DNA of 24,434 bases. It comes from CAZADH01 sp964483805 (GTDB taxonomy: Bacteria > Muiribacteriota > Ozemobacteria > Ozemobacterales > Ozemobacteraceae). The DNA is taken from contig CAZADH010000064.1 of NCBI GenBank assembly GCA_964483805.1, positions 1 to 24,434 of the forward strand, read 5' to 3'. Positions 7,760 through 15,623 of the stretch are shown piece by piece; positions within the stretch are counted from its first letter, which is position 1, and each line of letters begins with the position of its first letter. The translations under genes were made by a program, and so were the position numbers. The notes below the pieces were generated by a model. It was not told the origin of the DNA, did no database searches, and saw only the letters and a program-made list of their open reading frames with translations.

Positions 7760-9508
7760 TCAACCCCGCCATTTGTGGCGAAAAATGGCGAGCACGAACA
7801 GTGGGATGCCGAGCATGCGGCGGTAACGGGAAGGCTCGCGCCACAGCCGGTAAAGCCACTCGAGAGCGAACCGTTGCATCCACACCGGCGCGCGGGGAAT
7901 CGAACCGCTGATCACGTCGAGGCTGCCGCCGATGCCGATGGCGACCAGGGGCGGCAGCACGTTGCGCATGCGGTTGATCCACCGTTCCTGACGGGGAACC
8001 CCCATGGCCACGAACAGCAGTTGGGGGCGCGTCGTCTGGAGCGCGGCTATAATATCGCTCTCGAGTTGCGAGCCTTCTCCGAAGAAACCGTGCCAGATCC
8101 CCGTAAACGTCAGTCCCGGATGCCGGTCCCGCAATAGAGCAGCAGCGCGATCGGCCACTCCCGGTTCGGCACCGACGATGGCGATGCGCCATTGCCGCGT
8201 CGCGGCCTCGTGACACAGATCTTCCACCAGGGCAACACCCGGAACCCGTGAGACCACAGGTCGGCCCAGAAAATCGGCGGCCCAGACGAGGCCGGCTCCA
8301 TCGGGAACGACGAGTTCGGCGCGGGCGAGGATGCGCGCAAACGCAGGGTCGCGTTGCGCGCGCATGACGGCGAGCGAGTCGGCGGTCACGACGTGCGTGA
8401 GGCCGGTTGCCGTGGCCACAAACGCGACGATGCGTTCGCGAGCGACGGCGGGGGTGACGTTGGCGATCGACGTGCCGAGGATCTCGACCGGGGCCCCCGG
8501 GGTTACGTCGGTGGCGGCACGTCGGCGCAGCACCCGTGCGGTCGAGACCACGCAGCCGACCATGAGCAACACGAGCAGGGCCCAAGCCCAGCCCGGGCCA
8601 CGGGTCAAGCGCAGCAACATCGCGAAGTTGAGCGCCAGGAACACCAGCGCGGCGGTGACGACCAGGGGTGCGCGTGGCAACGACCACGAGAACGATCGCG
8701 TTTGTCCGGGGACAGACGGTCGATACAACTCGTTGCTCAGGTAACTGGTCATGACCACACCGCTGACCAACACGAGCGGATAGATGATGACCATCGACGG
8801 CAGTAGCAGCCCAAACATCAGAAGGCTCTTCGACTGGCCCAACAGCGACGCCCCGGCCAGCAGATACGCCAGGGCCATCTTGCCGCCGTCGCCCAGGTGC
8901 AGGCGCATCCAGAGCAGTCCGCAACTGTGGAGCAACAAGCCCACAACGGTGATGGCCATGGCCACGACCACCGCTTCGGGCGGGGTCTGCGTCTGGGTCG
9001 AGAAGAACAGCAGGCAGGTGGTGCCGCTGATGGCCGACAGGAGAAACGGCATTTCGTAAACGAGACCAGCCAGTTTCAGACAGCCAAAGACGACCGCCGG
9101 CCAGGCGATCGACACCAGCAGCGGTGCCAACCGATCGACGTGCAGATACCGGACTCCGAGACCCACGCCGACCAACAACAGGAGCAGGTAATAGGGGAAC
9201 ACATGGCGGGCGCGGATGTCGAAGACGTCACGCAGTGTCCCCAGAAAGCCCACCGCCGCGGCGATGGTCAGCAGCGGCGCAGCAGCACCGTCGGGCAGGG
9301 CCGGCAGTGCTGACATGGCGGCCCCGGCGGCACCGAGCACCGGCAGCGCGCCCACATAAAGCCCGGGGAAATCGACGGCCCGGCACCGACGCTGGCGAAA
9401 CGAGAGCCAGGCGACGACAATGCCCGCGACACAGCCAACGACCGACCACCCCGCCACCCAGACCATCGGATTGATGGTGATGGGAGCGATGGCCGTGGTG
9501 GGGTCCAT
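7760..9508 (-). CDS. WecA/MraY-like membrane domain fused to WecG/TagA/CpsF (GT26) glycosyltransferase
   Basis: The 582-residue protein has two parts. Residues 15-325 carry about ten hydrophobic helices laid out like WecA/MraY polyprenyl-phosphate glycosylphosphotransferases, with remnants of their motifs (FLGTLRDVFD at 88-97, LGDGGKMALAYLLA at 205-218). The usual LDD is LRD, and the usual N-x-x-DG-x-DG loop is replaced by an uncharged segment near 151-162, so this half is probably catalytically dead. Residues 341-575 form a complete GT26 domain: THVVTADS (371-378), VVPDGAGLVWAA (400-411, with the presumed catalytic Asp403), MGVPRQERW (502-510), GGSLDVISGSIPRAPVWMQR (527-546) and LEWLYRLWREP. 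GT26 enzymes add the second sugar to a lipid-linked cell-surface precursor. The start at 9508 has only a weak ribosome site; the gene follows the FecR-like gene by 45 bases and is probably co-transcribed. Confidence 0.88.
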   Translation of the reverse strand: MDPTTAIAPITINPMVWVAGWSVVGCVAGIVVAWLSFRQRRCRAVDFPGLYVGALPVLGAAGAAMSALPALPDGAAAPLLTIAAAVGFLGTLRDVFDIRARHVFPYYLLLLLVGVGLGVRYLHVDRLAPLLVSIAWPAVVFGCLKLAGLVYEMPFLLSAISGTTCLLFFSTQTQTPPEAVVVAMAITVVGLLLHSCGLLWMRLHLGDGGKMALAYLLAGASLLGQSKSLLMFGLLLPSMVIIYPLVLVSGVVMTSYLSNELYRPSVPGQTRSFSWSLPRAPLVVTAALVFLALNFAMLLRLTRGPGWAWALLVLLMVGCVVSTARVLRRRAATDVTPGAPVEILGTSIANVTPAVARERIVAFVATATGLTHVVTADSLAVMRAQRDPAFARILARAELVVPDGAGLVWAADFLGRPVVSRVPGVALVEDLCHEAATRQWRIAIVGAEPGVADRAAALLRDRHPGLTFTGIWHGFFGEGSQLESDIIAALQTTRPQLLFVAMGVPRQERWINRMRNVLPPLVAIGIGGSLDVISGSIPRAPVWMQRFALEWLYRLWREPSRYRRMLGIPLFVLAIFRHKWRG

Positions 9509-9553
9509 GGACTGAGTCTGACCGTCGAGAATTACGTTGTGTTTATGTTGTAA

Positions 9554-10762
9554 TTATTCGAGTTGTGCGGCGATCAGTGCGCGGACGCGGGCCAAATGGA
9601 CCATGGCAACGGTGACCGCGCGGGCATTGCCACGACCGGCATTGGCGATTTCGAGCCAGACCAGCGCCGCTTGCGGCAGGTGCTCTGCGGCCTGCAGTCG
9701 CCAGGCTTCGGCGGCGTCGCGGTTCGCCGTGAGCGCCGTCACCTTGTACAGGTGCACACTGCCGCTCTTGCCTTGCACCTCGAAACCCAACTTGTCGATC
9801 GGGGCGGTGGTGGTCAGGCGATAGAGGGTCCAGGAGGCGGGTCTGCCGTCGGCGTATTGCAGCGGATGTTGCTCGGACTGGTCGGTGGGATGCATGCCTT
9901 GCCAGCCGGCTTTCACGATGAGATCGGTGGGAAGGGCGAGCTTCACGACCATGGGGGCCGGCTGTGGTCCGCCCAGAGACTGAATGTTGTCGCTGGGGGA
10001 GGGTGCGGGTGGGCTGCTGGAGTGGGGTTCCTGCGGGGTGACAAGGTCGGAGGCGGCCTCTTGAACAACGGGGGAAGGGGCTTCGAGAACGATCAGAGCA
10101 CCACCGGCTGCGTCCTTTTCCTTGCCATCTGATTCGTCGAAGGCACTGCCGCCGGTGGTGCTCTTCGCCGGATCGGTGGATTGGCGCAGGCCTTCTTCCT
10201 TGTCGTTCCCATCCAGACGTTTCTGGATTTTGTTGGTAATGGGTGCGGCTCCCCTTTGTTCGGGGGTGCGCGAGCGGTAGCCGGACTCTTTTTGACTGCC
10301 ATGACCGGCGCCGTCATCAGTGGTCCCGCCCGAGGCCCGACTTGTGGTGATGGCCCCCATGAACTGCTGCGCGTCGTTGCCGACCAGAACGGCCCCTTGG
10401 GCCATTTGCAGATGGGTTCCGCTCGAGATTTCGAGCTTGGCGCCGGAGCGGGCTTCGATCTTGCCGCCTTCGGCAACCACCGCATTGCCCTGGCCCGCGA
10501 CCTTAACCGGATGCGGGTCGGCGAGCGTCATCAGTTCGAGCGTTGTCGCGGTGGCCAGGGTCAGTTCATCGCCCACGCTGAGCAAGTCGCCGATGACCAG
10601 CACGGTGCCGTCGGCAGCGAGTTTTGCCTCGCCGGTGATTTTCAGGACGGTCAGGACCGGCTTGCCCACGTCGGCGGCATGGCCGGGCAACAGGGCAACG
10701 AACAGCGCGCCCAGAGTGAGCGCGAACAGGCATACCATCGACAACGGCTTGCGAACGTTCAT
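9554..10762 (-). CDS. FecR-domain-like secreted or periplasmic protein
   Basis: A signal peptide (MNVRKPLS, then a hydrophobic core, likely cleaved after HAA near residue 30) directs this 402-residue protein across the membrane. Residues 38-130 resemble a FecR-type beta-rich domain: VLKITGEAKL, VGDELTLATATTLELM, KVAGQGNAVVAEGGKIEA, and GTHLQMAQGAVLVG. A low-complexity Ser/Pro/Gly/Asp-rich linker (about 145-275) follows, then a compact C-terminal domain with YRLTTTAPIDKLGFEVQG and a helical end. The start at 10762 follows GAGGAGGGAATC, a strong ribosome site. The gene lies 67 bases downstream of a CHASE2 adenylate cyclase gene; FecR-like proteins and CHASE2 sensors are frequent neighbours, so this protein may feed a periplasmic signal to the CHASE2 domain. 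That link is inferred from context and domain type. Confidence 0.78.
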   Translation of the reverse strand: MNVRKPLSMVCLFALTLGALFVALLPGHAADVGKPVLTVLKITGEAKLAADGTVLVIGDLLSVGDELTLATATTLELMTLADPHPVKVAGQGNAVVAEGGKIEARSGAKLEISSGTHLQMAQGAVLVGNDAQQFMGAITTSRASGGTTDDGAGHGSQKESGYRSRTPEQRGAAPITNKIQKRLDGNDKEEGLRQSTDPAKSTTGGSAFDESDGKEKDAAGGALIVLEAPSPVVQEAASDLVTPQEPHSSSPPAPSPSDNIQSLGGPQPAPMVVKLALPTDLIVKAGWQGMHPTDQSEQHPLQYADGRPASWTLYRLTTTAPIDKLGFEVQGKSGSVHLYKVTALTANRDAAEAWRLQAAEHLPQAALVWLEIANAGRGNARAVTVAMVHLARVRALIAAQLE

Positions 10763-10809
10763 GATTCCCTCCTCAATGTCACACACGGCGGAACCCTACA
10801 CTGGCACCC

Positions 10810-10815
10810 ATTGTA
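10810..10815 (-). promoter_or_regulatory. Possible extended -10 promoter element ahead of the FecR-like gene
   Basis: The minus strand reads TGCTACAAT in the gap after the CHASE2 cyclase stop codon; the hexamer TACAAT is preceded by the TG of an extended -10 element. No good -35 hexamer lies at the usual distance. It would give a leader of roughly 40 bases before the start at 10762, adding FecR-like transcripts to read-through from the cyclase gene. Confidence 0.35.
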
Positions 10816-10829
10816 GCAGAAACGGACGA

Positions 10830-12770
10830 TCACGGTTGCGGGCCTCCGTCTACCGGTGCGGCCCCGCGGAGGGCAAAGACCTCGAGCGACTGCTGGCGGC
10901 CGCGCAACTGCTCGCTTCCGAGCGATTCCCAGACGAATCCGGTTCCGGCGGCGTGTTTGACTTCGGCGCTGGCGAGGATGCTCGAGCCAAACTTCTTATT
11001 GAGCGCTTCGAGGCGCGATGTGGTGTTCACGACATCGCCGATGGCCGTGTATTCCATTTTGCGCTCTGAACCGAGATTGCCGACAATCGCTTCGCCCAGA
11101 TGCAGCGCTGCACCGATGCGGATGACCGTTTGCCCGGCCGGTGCCGCGCCCGGCTCGGTTCCGGCGTCGGCCAGACCCTCGGCGATCACCAGATCGCCGA
11201 AGAACCGCTCGATGGCCAGACTGGCCTGGACGGCGCGGCGTGCGAAATCGGGAGAGTCGACAGGGGCGTTGAACAGTGCCATCAAGCCGTCGCCGAGGAA
11301 CTTGTCGACGAGTCCGTCGTGGGCCAGCACGATGTCGGTTATGCCGCTGAGCGCGCGATTGAGGAAAGCCACGACCGTTGCCGGGTCGCGGTTCTCGGAG
11401 AAGGTCGTGAAATTGCGGATGTCGCAGATCAGGCAGACGATGGTGCGTCGCTCGCCCTGCAGCATCTGGGTGCCGGAGCGGGCCAACACCCGCTCGACGA
11501 CCTTGTCGTTCACGTAACGGCTGAACACATGGCGAATGGCCAGGCGTTGCCGCTCGCTGTGCCGGTACTGTCGCCATCCGTACGCTCCCGCCTGGACGAG
11601 AAGTCCGGTGAGCGGTAACGCGAGCGCGATCAACCAACCTTCGGCAAACGCCAGCATTGCGGTGACGGTCCAACCCAGGCCGGCGCACACCCCGACGGCG
11701 ATGCCGATACCGGCGCCCGCTTCCCAGGCGAGCCCGTGGCAGGTCAGTAGCAAGACAAGAGCAAGCCACGGCCATGGGGTTGGCAGTTCGCGCAGGAAAC
11801 GATGGCGCAGGAGATTGTCGACGACCTGGGCGTGAATCTCGACACCCTGCATGGTGCTGAACCGGTCATCGGGCCGCCGAATCGGCACCACGCGGCGGTC
11901 TGCCCAGGTCCAGTCGCCGACCAGCAGAAGCTTGCCGCGGAGCAGGTCGAGGGTGGCGGAGTCGTTGGCGGCGAGTCCCTGCAATACATTGTGCAGCGGT
12001 CGTTGCGGCACGTGCCCGCTCGGGCCGGCGTAATCGATGAAGGCGCGGCGGTCGACCAGTCCGTCGACCGGCCTGCCGGCCAGCAATAGACGGCCGTCGG
12101 CCGAGAAGGTGGCCGGGGGGGCAGCGACCTGTGCCAGTGCCAGCGCCGTCGAGGGGACGAGCAGGCCGCGTTCGTCGAAGGCGAAGACCTGGTGCTCGCG
12201 TACCGTTCGATCGCGAATGACGAGGTTGTAGAACGGCAGAGGCTGCGGGACCAGATTGGCGAACTCGGCGCACGCCTGCCGTTCGTCGGCCCGATCGGGA
12301 GCGCGCATACACAGAAACACGGGCAGCCCGGCCCCACGGGCCCCGGCCAGCGCCCGCCGCAGCGGCACGTCGAAACCGAGGCGGTTGTTGAGGACGTACG
12401 CCGGCAACGACTGACCCATGCTGGCCAGCACTCCGGTTACCATCTCACGAATGGCCGGGTCGTTGCCGACCTCGAGCTCGGCATCGAGAAACACGGCGGC
12501 CGCCGAAGCCTGCACGGCGCCGTGGATCAACTGTGCATACAACGCATTGTAGGCAAAGATCGGCCGATTCAGGGTGCGATACGTGTCCTCGGTCAGCGAG
12601 ATGATCAGGAGACGTGGGTCCACGGGGCGGTGGGCACGCCATGAGAAGCGCTGTTCGACCGTCCACCACTCGAGCGTGTCGACCGCCTCGGCGACCACCG
12701 GCACGAAACGGCCCACGATGACGATGATCGTCACTCCCAGCAAGACGGACAGCAGACGACGTGCAGACAT
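10830..12770 (-). CDS. CHASE2-domain class III adenylate cyclase, catalytically complete
   Basis: This 646-residue membrane protein should make cAMP in response to a periplasmic signal. It has an N-terminal TM (about 5-27), a CHASE2 sensor (about 30-325; DPRLLIISLTEDTYRTL, VFLDAELE, GKLLLVGDWTW, STMQGVEIHAQVVDNLL), a cluster of TMs (about 333-397) and a C-terminal cyclase domain (about 440-636). The catalytic set is intact: metal Asp450 (LICDIRNFT) and Asp494 (VDKFLGDGLMALF), adenine-contacting Lys490 and Thr575, and Asn582 and Arg586 (YTAIGDVVNTTSRLE). The Lys/Thr pair favours ATP over GTP. It can therefore work as a homodimer, unlike the other cyclases in this window. The start at 12770 follows GAGGG by 8 bases; the open frame extends to 12884 without conserved sequence. 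It is followed by the FecR-like and glycosyltransferase genes, probably in one operon. Confidence 0.93.
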   Translation of the reverse strand: MSARRLLSVLLGVTIIVIVGRFVPVVAEAVDTLEWWTVEQRFSWRAHRPVDPRLLIISLTEDTYRTLNRPIFAYNALYAQLIHGAVQASAAAVFLDAELEVGNDPAIREMVTGVLASMGQSLPAYVLNNRLGFDVPLRRALAGARGAGLPVFLCMRAPDRADERQACAEFANLVPQPLPFYNLVIRDRTVREHQVFAFDERGLLVPSTALALAQVAAPPATFSADGRLLLAGRPVDGLVDRRAFIDYAGPSGHVPQRPLHNVLQGLAANDSATLDLLRGKLLLVGDWTWADRRVVPIRRPDDRFSTMQGVEIHAQVVDNLLRHRFLRELPTPWPWLALVLLLTCHGLAWEAGAGIGIAVGVCAGLGWTVTAMLAFAEGWLIALALPLTGLLVQAGAYGWRQYRHSERQRLAIRHVFSRYVNDKVVERVLARSGTQMLQGERRTIVCLICDIRNFTTFSENRDPATVVAFLNRALSGITDIVLAHDGLVDKFLGDGLMALFNAPVDSPDFARRAVQASLAIERFFGDLVIAEGLADAGTEPGAAPAGQTVIRIGAALHLGEAIVGNLGSERKMEYTAIGDVVNTTSRLEALNKKFGSSILASAEVKHAAGTGFVWESLGSEQLRGRQQSLEVFALRGAAPVDGGPQP

Positions 12771-12882
12771 GGTTCGGGCCCTCGCAGACAGAAGGATGAC
12801 GAGATGCGCCGGGCGGCGGTGTTCCTGCGCAGTTATGGTAACATGCCGGACAATCGCCTTCGAACAAAATGGGGGAACCGCC

Positions 12883-13734
12883 ATGCTGTCATTGCCGCAG
12901 ATCGATTGGGATGCCCTGTATCATCACCCGTGGCAGGAAAATCGGGGCGACGGGCCGGACAAAGCCGACCCGGAGTTCTGGCACAAGCGGGCTGCCGACT
13001 TTGCCGACAAGGTGCATCGGCCCGAGTCACGCCGCGCAAACGAGGCGTTTCTCGACCTGTTTTCGTGGGATCCCGGCGAGTCGGTGCTCGATGTCGGCGC
13101 CGGTCCCGGCGGCTTCGCCATTCCGTTGTCGCGGCGGGTGAAGCGGGTCACCGCCATCGACTCGTCGGCGGCGATGCTGACCCAACTCGAGAAGCAGGCG
13201 AAACGGGAAGACTGCGGGCCGATTCCGACGATGACCTGGCGCTGGCTCGATCTGCCGGCGCCCGAACCCCACGACACCGTGTTGTGCCTCAATGCACTGG
13301 GTGTCGTCGCCCTGGCCGCCGACGGCAGTTGTCACCTCGAAGTCGCTCTCGACAAGTTGCGCGCCGCGGCGAAACGGCGCGGCATGATCCTGATTCCGCA
13401 TGCTGACAGCCCGGCCGACGAGCCGATGCGTGCGGCCCTGGCGTTGCCGGCGATTGGTCTCGAGCGTCGGCGGGTGAGCCTGTTGTATCTGGCCATGGTC
13501 GACCGTGGTTTCCTGCCCGATGTGCGCATTCTGCGGCGCCCGTTTACCTGGACGTTCATCGACGTCGAGGAGGCGGTGCAAACGATGGCGCGACGGTTGG
13601 GCCTCAGCGACCCGGACCAGCAACAATGCCTGCGGGCGCATCTGGAGGGTCGCCTGGAACGGGTCGACGGTCGGCTGCTCCTGCGCCAGGAGATTGCGCA
13701 AGCGCTCTTTACCTGGCAGACCGCCGCGGTCTGA
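12883..13734 (+). CDS. Class I SAM-dependent methyltransferase, substrate unknown
   Basis: The 283-residue soluble protein has a Rossmann-type methyltransferase core starting near residue 60. Motif I is VLDVGAGPGGFAI (68-80), followed by the acidic end of strand 2 (TAIDSSAAM, 90-98) and a motif near PHDTVLCLNALGVV. The N-terminal segment is rich in Trp and His (IDWDALYHHPWQEN; PEFWHKRAADFADK), as in several methyltransferases of unknown substrate. The C-terminal part (FTWTFIDVEEAVQTMARRLGL) resembles the lid of the UbiE/Methyltransf_11 group. The start at 12883 follows TGGGGGA with about 7 bases spacing; the frame is open upstream to 12574 only because it shadows the opposing cyclase gene. 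It is one of two plus-strand genes here, diverges from the CHASE2 cyclase and converges on the PHA synthase across a terminator. Its substrate cannot be told from sequence. Confidence 0.87.
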   Translation: MLSLPQIDWDALYHHPWQENRGDGPDKADPEFWHKRAADFADKVHRPESRRANEAFLDLFSWDPGESVLDVGAGPGGFAIPLSRRVKRVTAIDSSAAMLTQLEKQAKREDCGPIPTMTWRWLDLPAPEPHDTVLCLNALGVVALAADGSCHLEVALDKLRAAAKRRGMILIPHADSPADEPMRAALALPAIGLERRRVSLLYLAMVDRGFLPDVRILRRPFTWTFIDVEEAVQTMARRLGLSDPDQQQCLRAHLEGRLERVDGRLLLRQEIAQALFTWQTAAV

Positions 13735-13754
13735 TCGTGTATTGAAAAAAACAT

Positions 13755-13786
13755 ACGCCCCGGCGGGTTTGCACCTGCCGGGGCGT
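13755..13786. terminator. Strong bidirectional rho-independent terminator
   Basis: A perfect 10-bp GC-rich stem (ACGCCCCGGC at 13755-13764, GCCGGGGCGT at 13777-13786) with a 12-base loop. It is preceded by A-rich TTGAAAAAAACAT, the U-tract for minus-strand transcripts, and ends in GTTTCT for plus-strand transcripts. It lies between the methyltransferase stop (13734) and the PHA synthase stop (13807), which converge here. Confidence 0.88.
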
Positions 13787-13806
13787 TTCTGCTGTTGGTG
13801 TTGCCA

Positions 13807-14967
13807 TCAGCGACGGCTGCGTTTTTCTTTCTTTGGGCCGGCGGTCGGCTCGTCGGTGGTCTTGTCCGCCTGCGCTGCCGGCGGCCGATCGTGGAAGCCG
13901 GCCACCTGGGTGAACATCTCGCGGGCCTTGCTGCCCATCGCTACGCCGATGTGACCGGCATCAATGAGCACTTCGGTAACCGGGCCGGACACCAGGGTGC
14001 TGACGATGCGCGATGACTCGACCGGCACAATGTGGTCTTTTTTGGCCATGACGTTGAGCATGGGACAGGTCACCTGGGTGAGCGACACGGGCCGGTCATT
14101 CACTTTGAGGGTGCCGTTGACCAGGGCGTTGTCGTGGTAACAGGTGGTCACGTATTCGCGATAGGCCTGACCGGGAACGCAGACGTTGTCGTTGAGCCAG
14201 CTTTCGAGATGAACGAAGCTCGATACCATCTTCGGATTGGCTGCGCCCTCGTAAAGGTTCTTCAGTTTCTGCAGTTGCGACAGCGGCTTGAGCCATTGGA
14301 AAGAGGTCTGCAGCATCATTTTGTCCATCTGGCCCAGAACCTCGACGACCCGGTCGACCGGGAACGACTCTTTGCGGGCCCATTGCGACAAGACGCCGTC
14401 GTCATGGAAGTTGATGGGAGCGGCGAGTAGCGTCAGGCGGTCGATGCGCTTGGGGTGCAGTGCTGCGTGGATGAGCGCCATGGTGCCGCCCATGCAGTAG
14501 CCGAGCATGCCCAGTGTTGTCGCTTTTGCGTCGCGCAACACGGCATCGACGGCCAGCGTGGTCATGTCGTCGACGTAGAACCCGAACGACAGATGGTTGT
14601 GCTCGGTGCCGGGGGTGCCCCAATCGATGAGATAGGTCGGTACGCCCTGACAGACGAGATAGCCGGCCAGGCTGCTGCCGTCCATGAGGTCCATGATGTA
14701 GGCGCGGTTGATCATCGAGGGGACGAGCAACAACGGCGTTTTGCCTTGCGGAATCTCCGTGACCGGCTGGTAGCGGAACACCCGCATCGTGCCGAACCGG
14801 TAGATCTCTTCGACCTTGCAGGCACCCATGTACGGTGCAAAGGGAGAGTTGGGTTGCGGATCGATCAGGCGGTCGAAGTTCCTCTCGGTGAGACTCGAAA
14901 AGAGTTCGATGTTGGCGGCCGTGGCTGCGGTGGCGAGTTTGATTTTGTCGGCGATGGCCTGGTTCAT
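13807..14967 (-). CDS. phaC: Class III-like poly(3-hydroxyalkanoate) synthase, second copy, with basic tail
   Basis: This 386-residue alpha/beta-hydrolase-fold enzyme would polymerise hydroxyacyl-CoA into PHA. The synthase lipase-like box is GYCMGG (156-161) with nucleophile Cys158; Asp311 (AKKDHIVP) and His339 (DAGHIGV) complete the triad. Its length is that of class III/IV PhaC, which need a small partner subunit (PhaE or PhaR), and two such small proteins are encoded just upstream. Other family marks are LLLVPSMINRAYIMDL (79-94) and VPTYLIDWGTPG (109-120). The C-terminus carries an unusual charged tail (about 361-386) ending PKKEKRSRR. The start at 14967 follows AAGGAGAG by 6 bases; the frame is open far upstream, but that stretch shadows the small gene before it. 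It lies 47 bases after that gene and ends at a strong terminator. Confidence 0.93.
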   Translation of the reverse strand: MNQAIADKIKLATAATAANIELFSSLTERNFDRLIDPQPNSPFAPYMGACKVEEIYRFGTMRVFRYQPVTEIPQGKTPLLLVPSMINRAYIMDLMDGSSLAGYLVCQGVPTYLIDWGTPGTEHNHLSFGFYVDDMTTLAVDAVLRDAKATTLGMLGYCMGGTMALIHAALHPKRIDRLTLLAAPINFHDDGVLSQWARKESFPVDRVVEVLGQMDKMMLQTSFQWLKPLSQLQKLKNLYEGAANPKMVSSFVHLESWLNDNVCVPGQAYREYVTTCYHDNALVNGTLKVNDRPVSLTQVTCPMLNVMAKKDHIVPVESSRIVSTLVSGPVTEVLIDAGHIGVAMGSKAREMFTQVAGFHDRPPAAQADKTTDEPTAGPKKEKRSRR

Positions 14968-15014
14968 GGGGCTCTCCTTACTGCAACGGCGCGACAAGCC
15001 GCCGTCGCGCGCGC

Positions 15015-15386
15015 TCAGGCGTGGTTCGCGTTCTGCACGCCGGCGATGCGGGCGAGCAGTTCGGTCTGGCGGCGCATCTCTTCGTGAATCGACGTCAGGG
15101 TTTGCGTGACCTTCTCGAGCCGATACGATTGATCGAACACCTGCCGGTTGAGGGTGTCGAAGTCTTTCTTCGTCACCTGTTGGAACAGTTGTGCCCACCG
15201 CTCGACGTTGGTGTTGATGACCTCGCGGGCGTCGATGCTCTGCTCGAGCGACTTGGTCATGGCATTGACGAACTGCTGCGACTTGACCATCTCGTCGAGC
15301 ATCTGTGCGGTCCGGTTCTCCCAGAACGACTGCCATTCGCGGGCGGCTTTGAAGGTGTCGTTGAACATTGTTTCGAAGTTTTCCAT
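15015..15386 (-). CDS. Small helical PhaE/phasin-like protein (PHA granule or synthase subunit)
   Basis: The 123-residue protein is nearly all amphipathic helix. It has FKAAREWQSFWENRTAQMLD near the start, a middle segment with MTKSLEQSIDAREVINTN, and a coiled-coil-like end (DQSYRLEKVTQTLTSIHEEM). This matches the style of phasins and of PhaE/PhaR synthase partners, and it sits 47 bases upstream of a class III-like PHA synthase that should need such a partner. The start at 15386 follows AGGAGGG closely and is preferred to the longer frame, which would run through the promoter. The gene has its own near-consensus promoter with two operator-like palindromes upstream, the pattern expected for a PHA-regulated phasin gene. 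Whether it is a synthase subunit or a granule coat protein cannot be settled from sequence. Confidence 0.8.
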   Translation of the reverse strand: MENFETMFNDTFKAAREWQSFWENRTAQMLDEMVKSQQFVNAMTKSLEQSIDAREVINTNVERWAQLFQQVTKKDFDTLNRQVFDQSYRLEKVTQTLTSIHEEMRRQTELLARIAGVQNANHA

Positions 15387-15423
15387 GGTGCCCTCCTGTG
15401 TTGCAAAATGAATTGCTGCCATC

Positions 15424-15452
15424 ATAGTATCGGAAGAATGGCGGCGAGTCAA
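15424..15452 (-). promoter_or_regulatory. Sigma-70-type promoter for the second PHA transcription unit
   Basis: On the minus strand, TTGACT (15452-15447) and TACTAT (15429-15424) are separated by exactly 17 bases. The predicted start is about 7 bases downstream, giving a short leader before the AGGAGG site and ATG at 15386. It follows the hairpin that ends the preceding unit, so the small protein and second synthase can be expressed separately from the first synthase. Confidence 0.75.
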
Positions 15453-15459
15453 GAGAAAA

Positions 15460-15474
15460 TTGTGCATCGCACAA
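15460..15474. promoter_or_regulatory. Operator-like palindrome, TGC-N3-GCA core (proximal)
   Basis: TTGTGC-ATC-GCACAA is a perfect 6-bp inverted repeat with a 3-base centre, 8 bases upstream of the -35 box. A second copy with one mismatched pair lies further upstream. The TGC-N3-GCA core resembles the TGC/GCA-rich sites known for PhaR-type regulators of phasin genes. That identity is inferred; no phaR gene is in the window. Confidence 0.5.
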
Positions 15475-15492
15475 CAAATGTGCGGTTCCTGC

Positions 15493-15507
15493 TTGCGCAG
15501 CGCACAA
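15493..15507. promoter_or_regulatory. Operator-like palindrome (distal, imperfect copy)
   Basis: TTGCGC-AGC-GCACAA matches the proximal palindrome except for one arm position and the centre. Its centre is 33 bases from that of the proximal copy, close to three helical turns, so two dimers could bind on the same face of the DNA. Confidence 0.42.
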
Positions 15508-15526
15508 GTGGTGCTGGCCAAAGACG

Positions 15527-15565
15527 ACGAAGCCCCGGGCACGGATGGGTGTCCCGGGGCTTCGT
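15527..15565 (-). terminator. Hairpin terminator inside the PHA cluster
   Basis: A perfect 13-bp stem (15527-15539 ACGAAGCCCCGGG, 15553-15565 CCCGGGGCTTCGT) encloses a 13-base loop. It lies 59 bases after the stop of the upstream small PHA gene (15624). On the minus strand it is followed by only a short T run (CTTT), so termination may be partial or need a factor. Confidence 0.7.
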
Positions 15566-15623
15566 GGGGGGGGCAGAACTACTGGCCGCTCCCGCGTGTG
15601 GTCGTGCGTTGGGCGGCTGTGTC

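Noticed and set aside
7767..7780. Small hairpin (CGCCA-TTTG-TGGCG) at the end of the glycosyltransferase gene
   Set aside because: It lies within the coding end, has a 5-bp stem and no T-tract on either strand, so it does not support a terminator call.
12771..12882. Promoters in the divergent gap between the CHASE2 cyclase and the methyltransferase
   Set aside because: AT-rich TTATGGTAACAT offers -10-like hexamers on both strands, but no acceptable -35 hexamer lies at 16-18 bases.
15387..15542. N-terminal extension of the small PHA protein to 15542
   Set aside because: The extension would run through the promoter, both palindromes and part of the hairpin. AGGAGG just before 15386 fixes the start.
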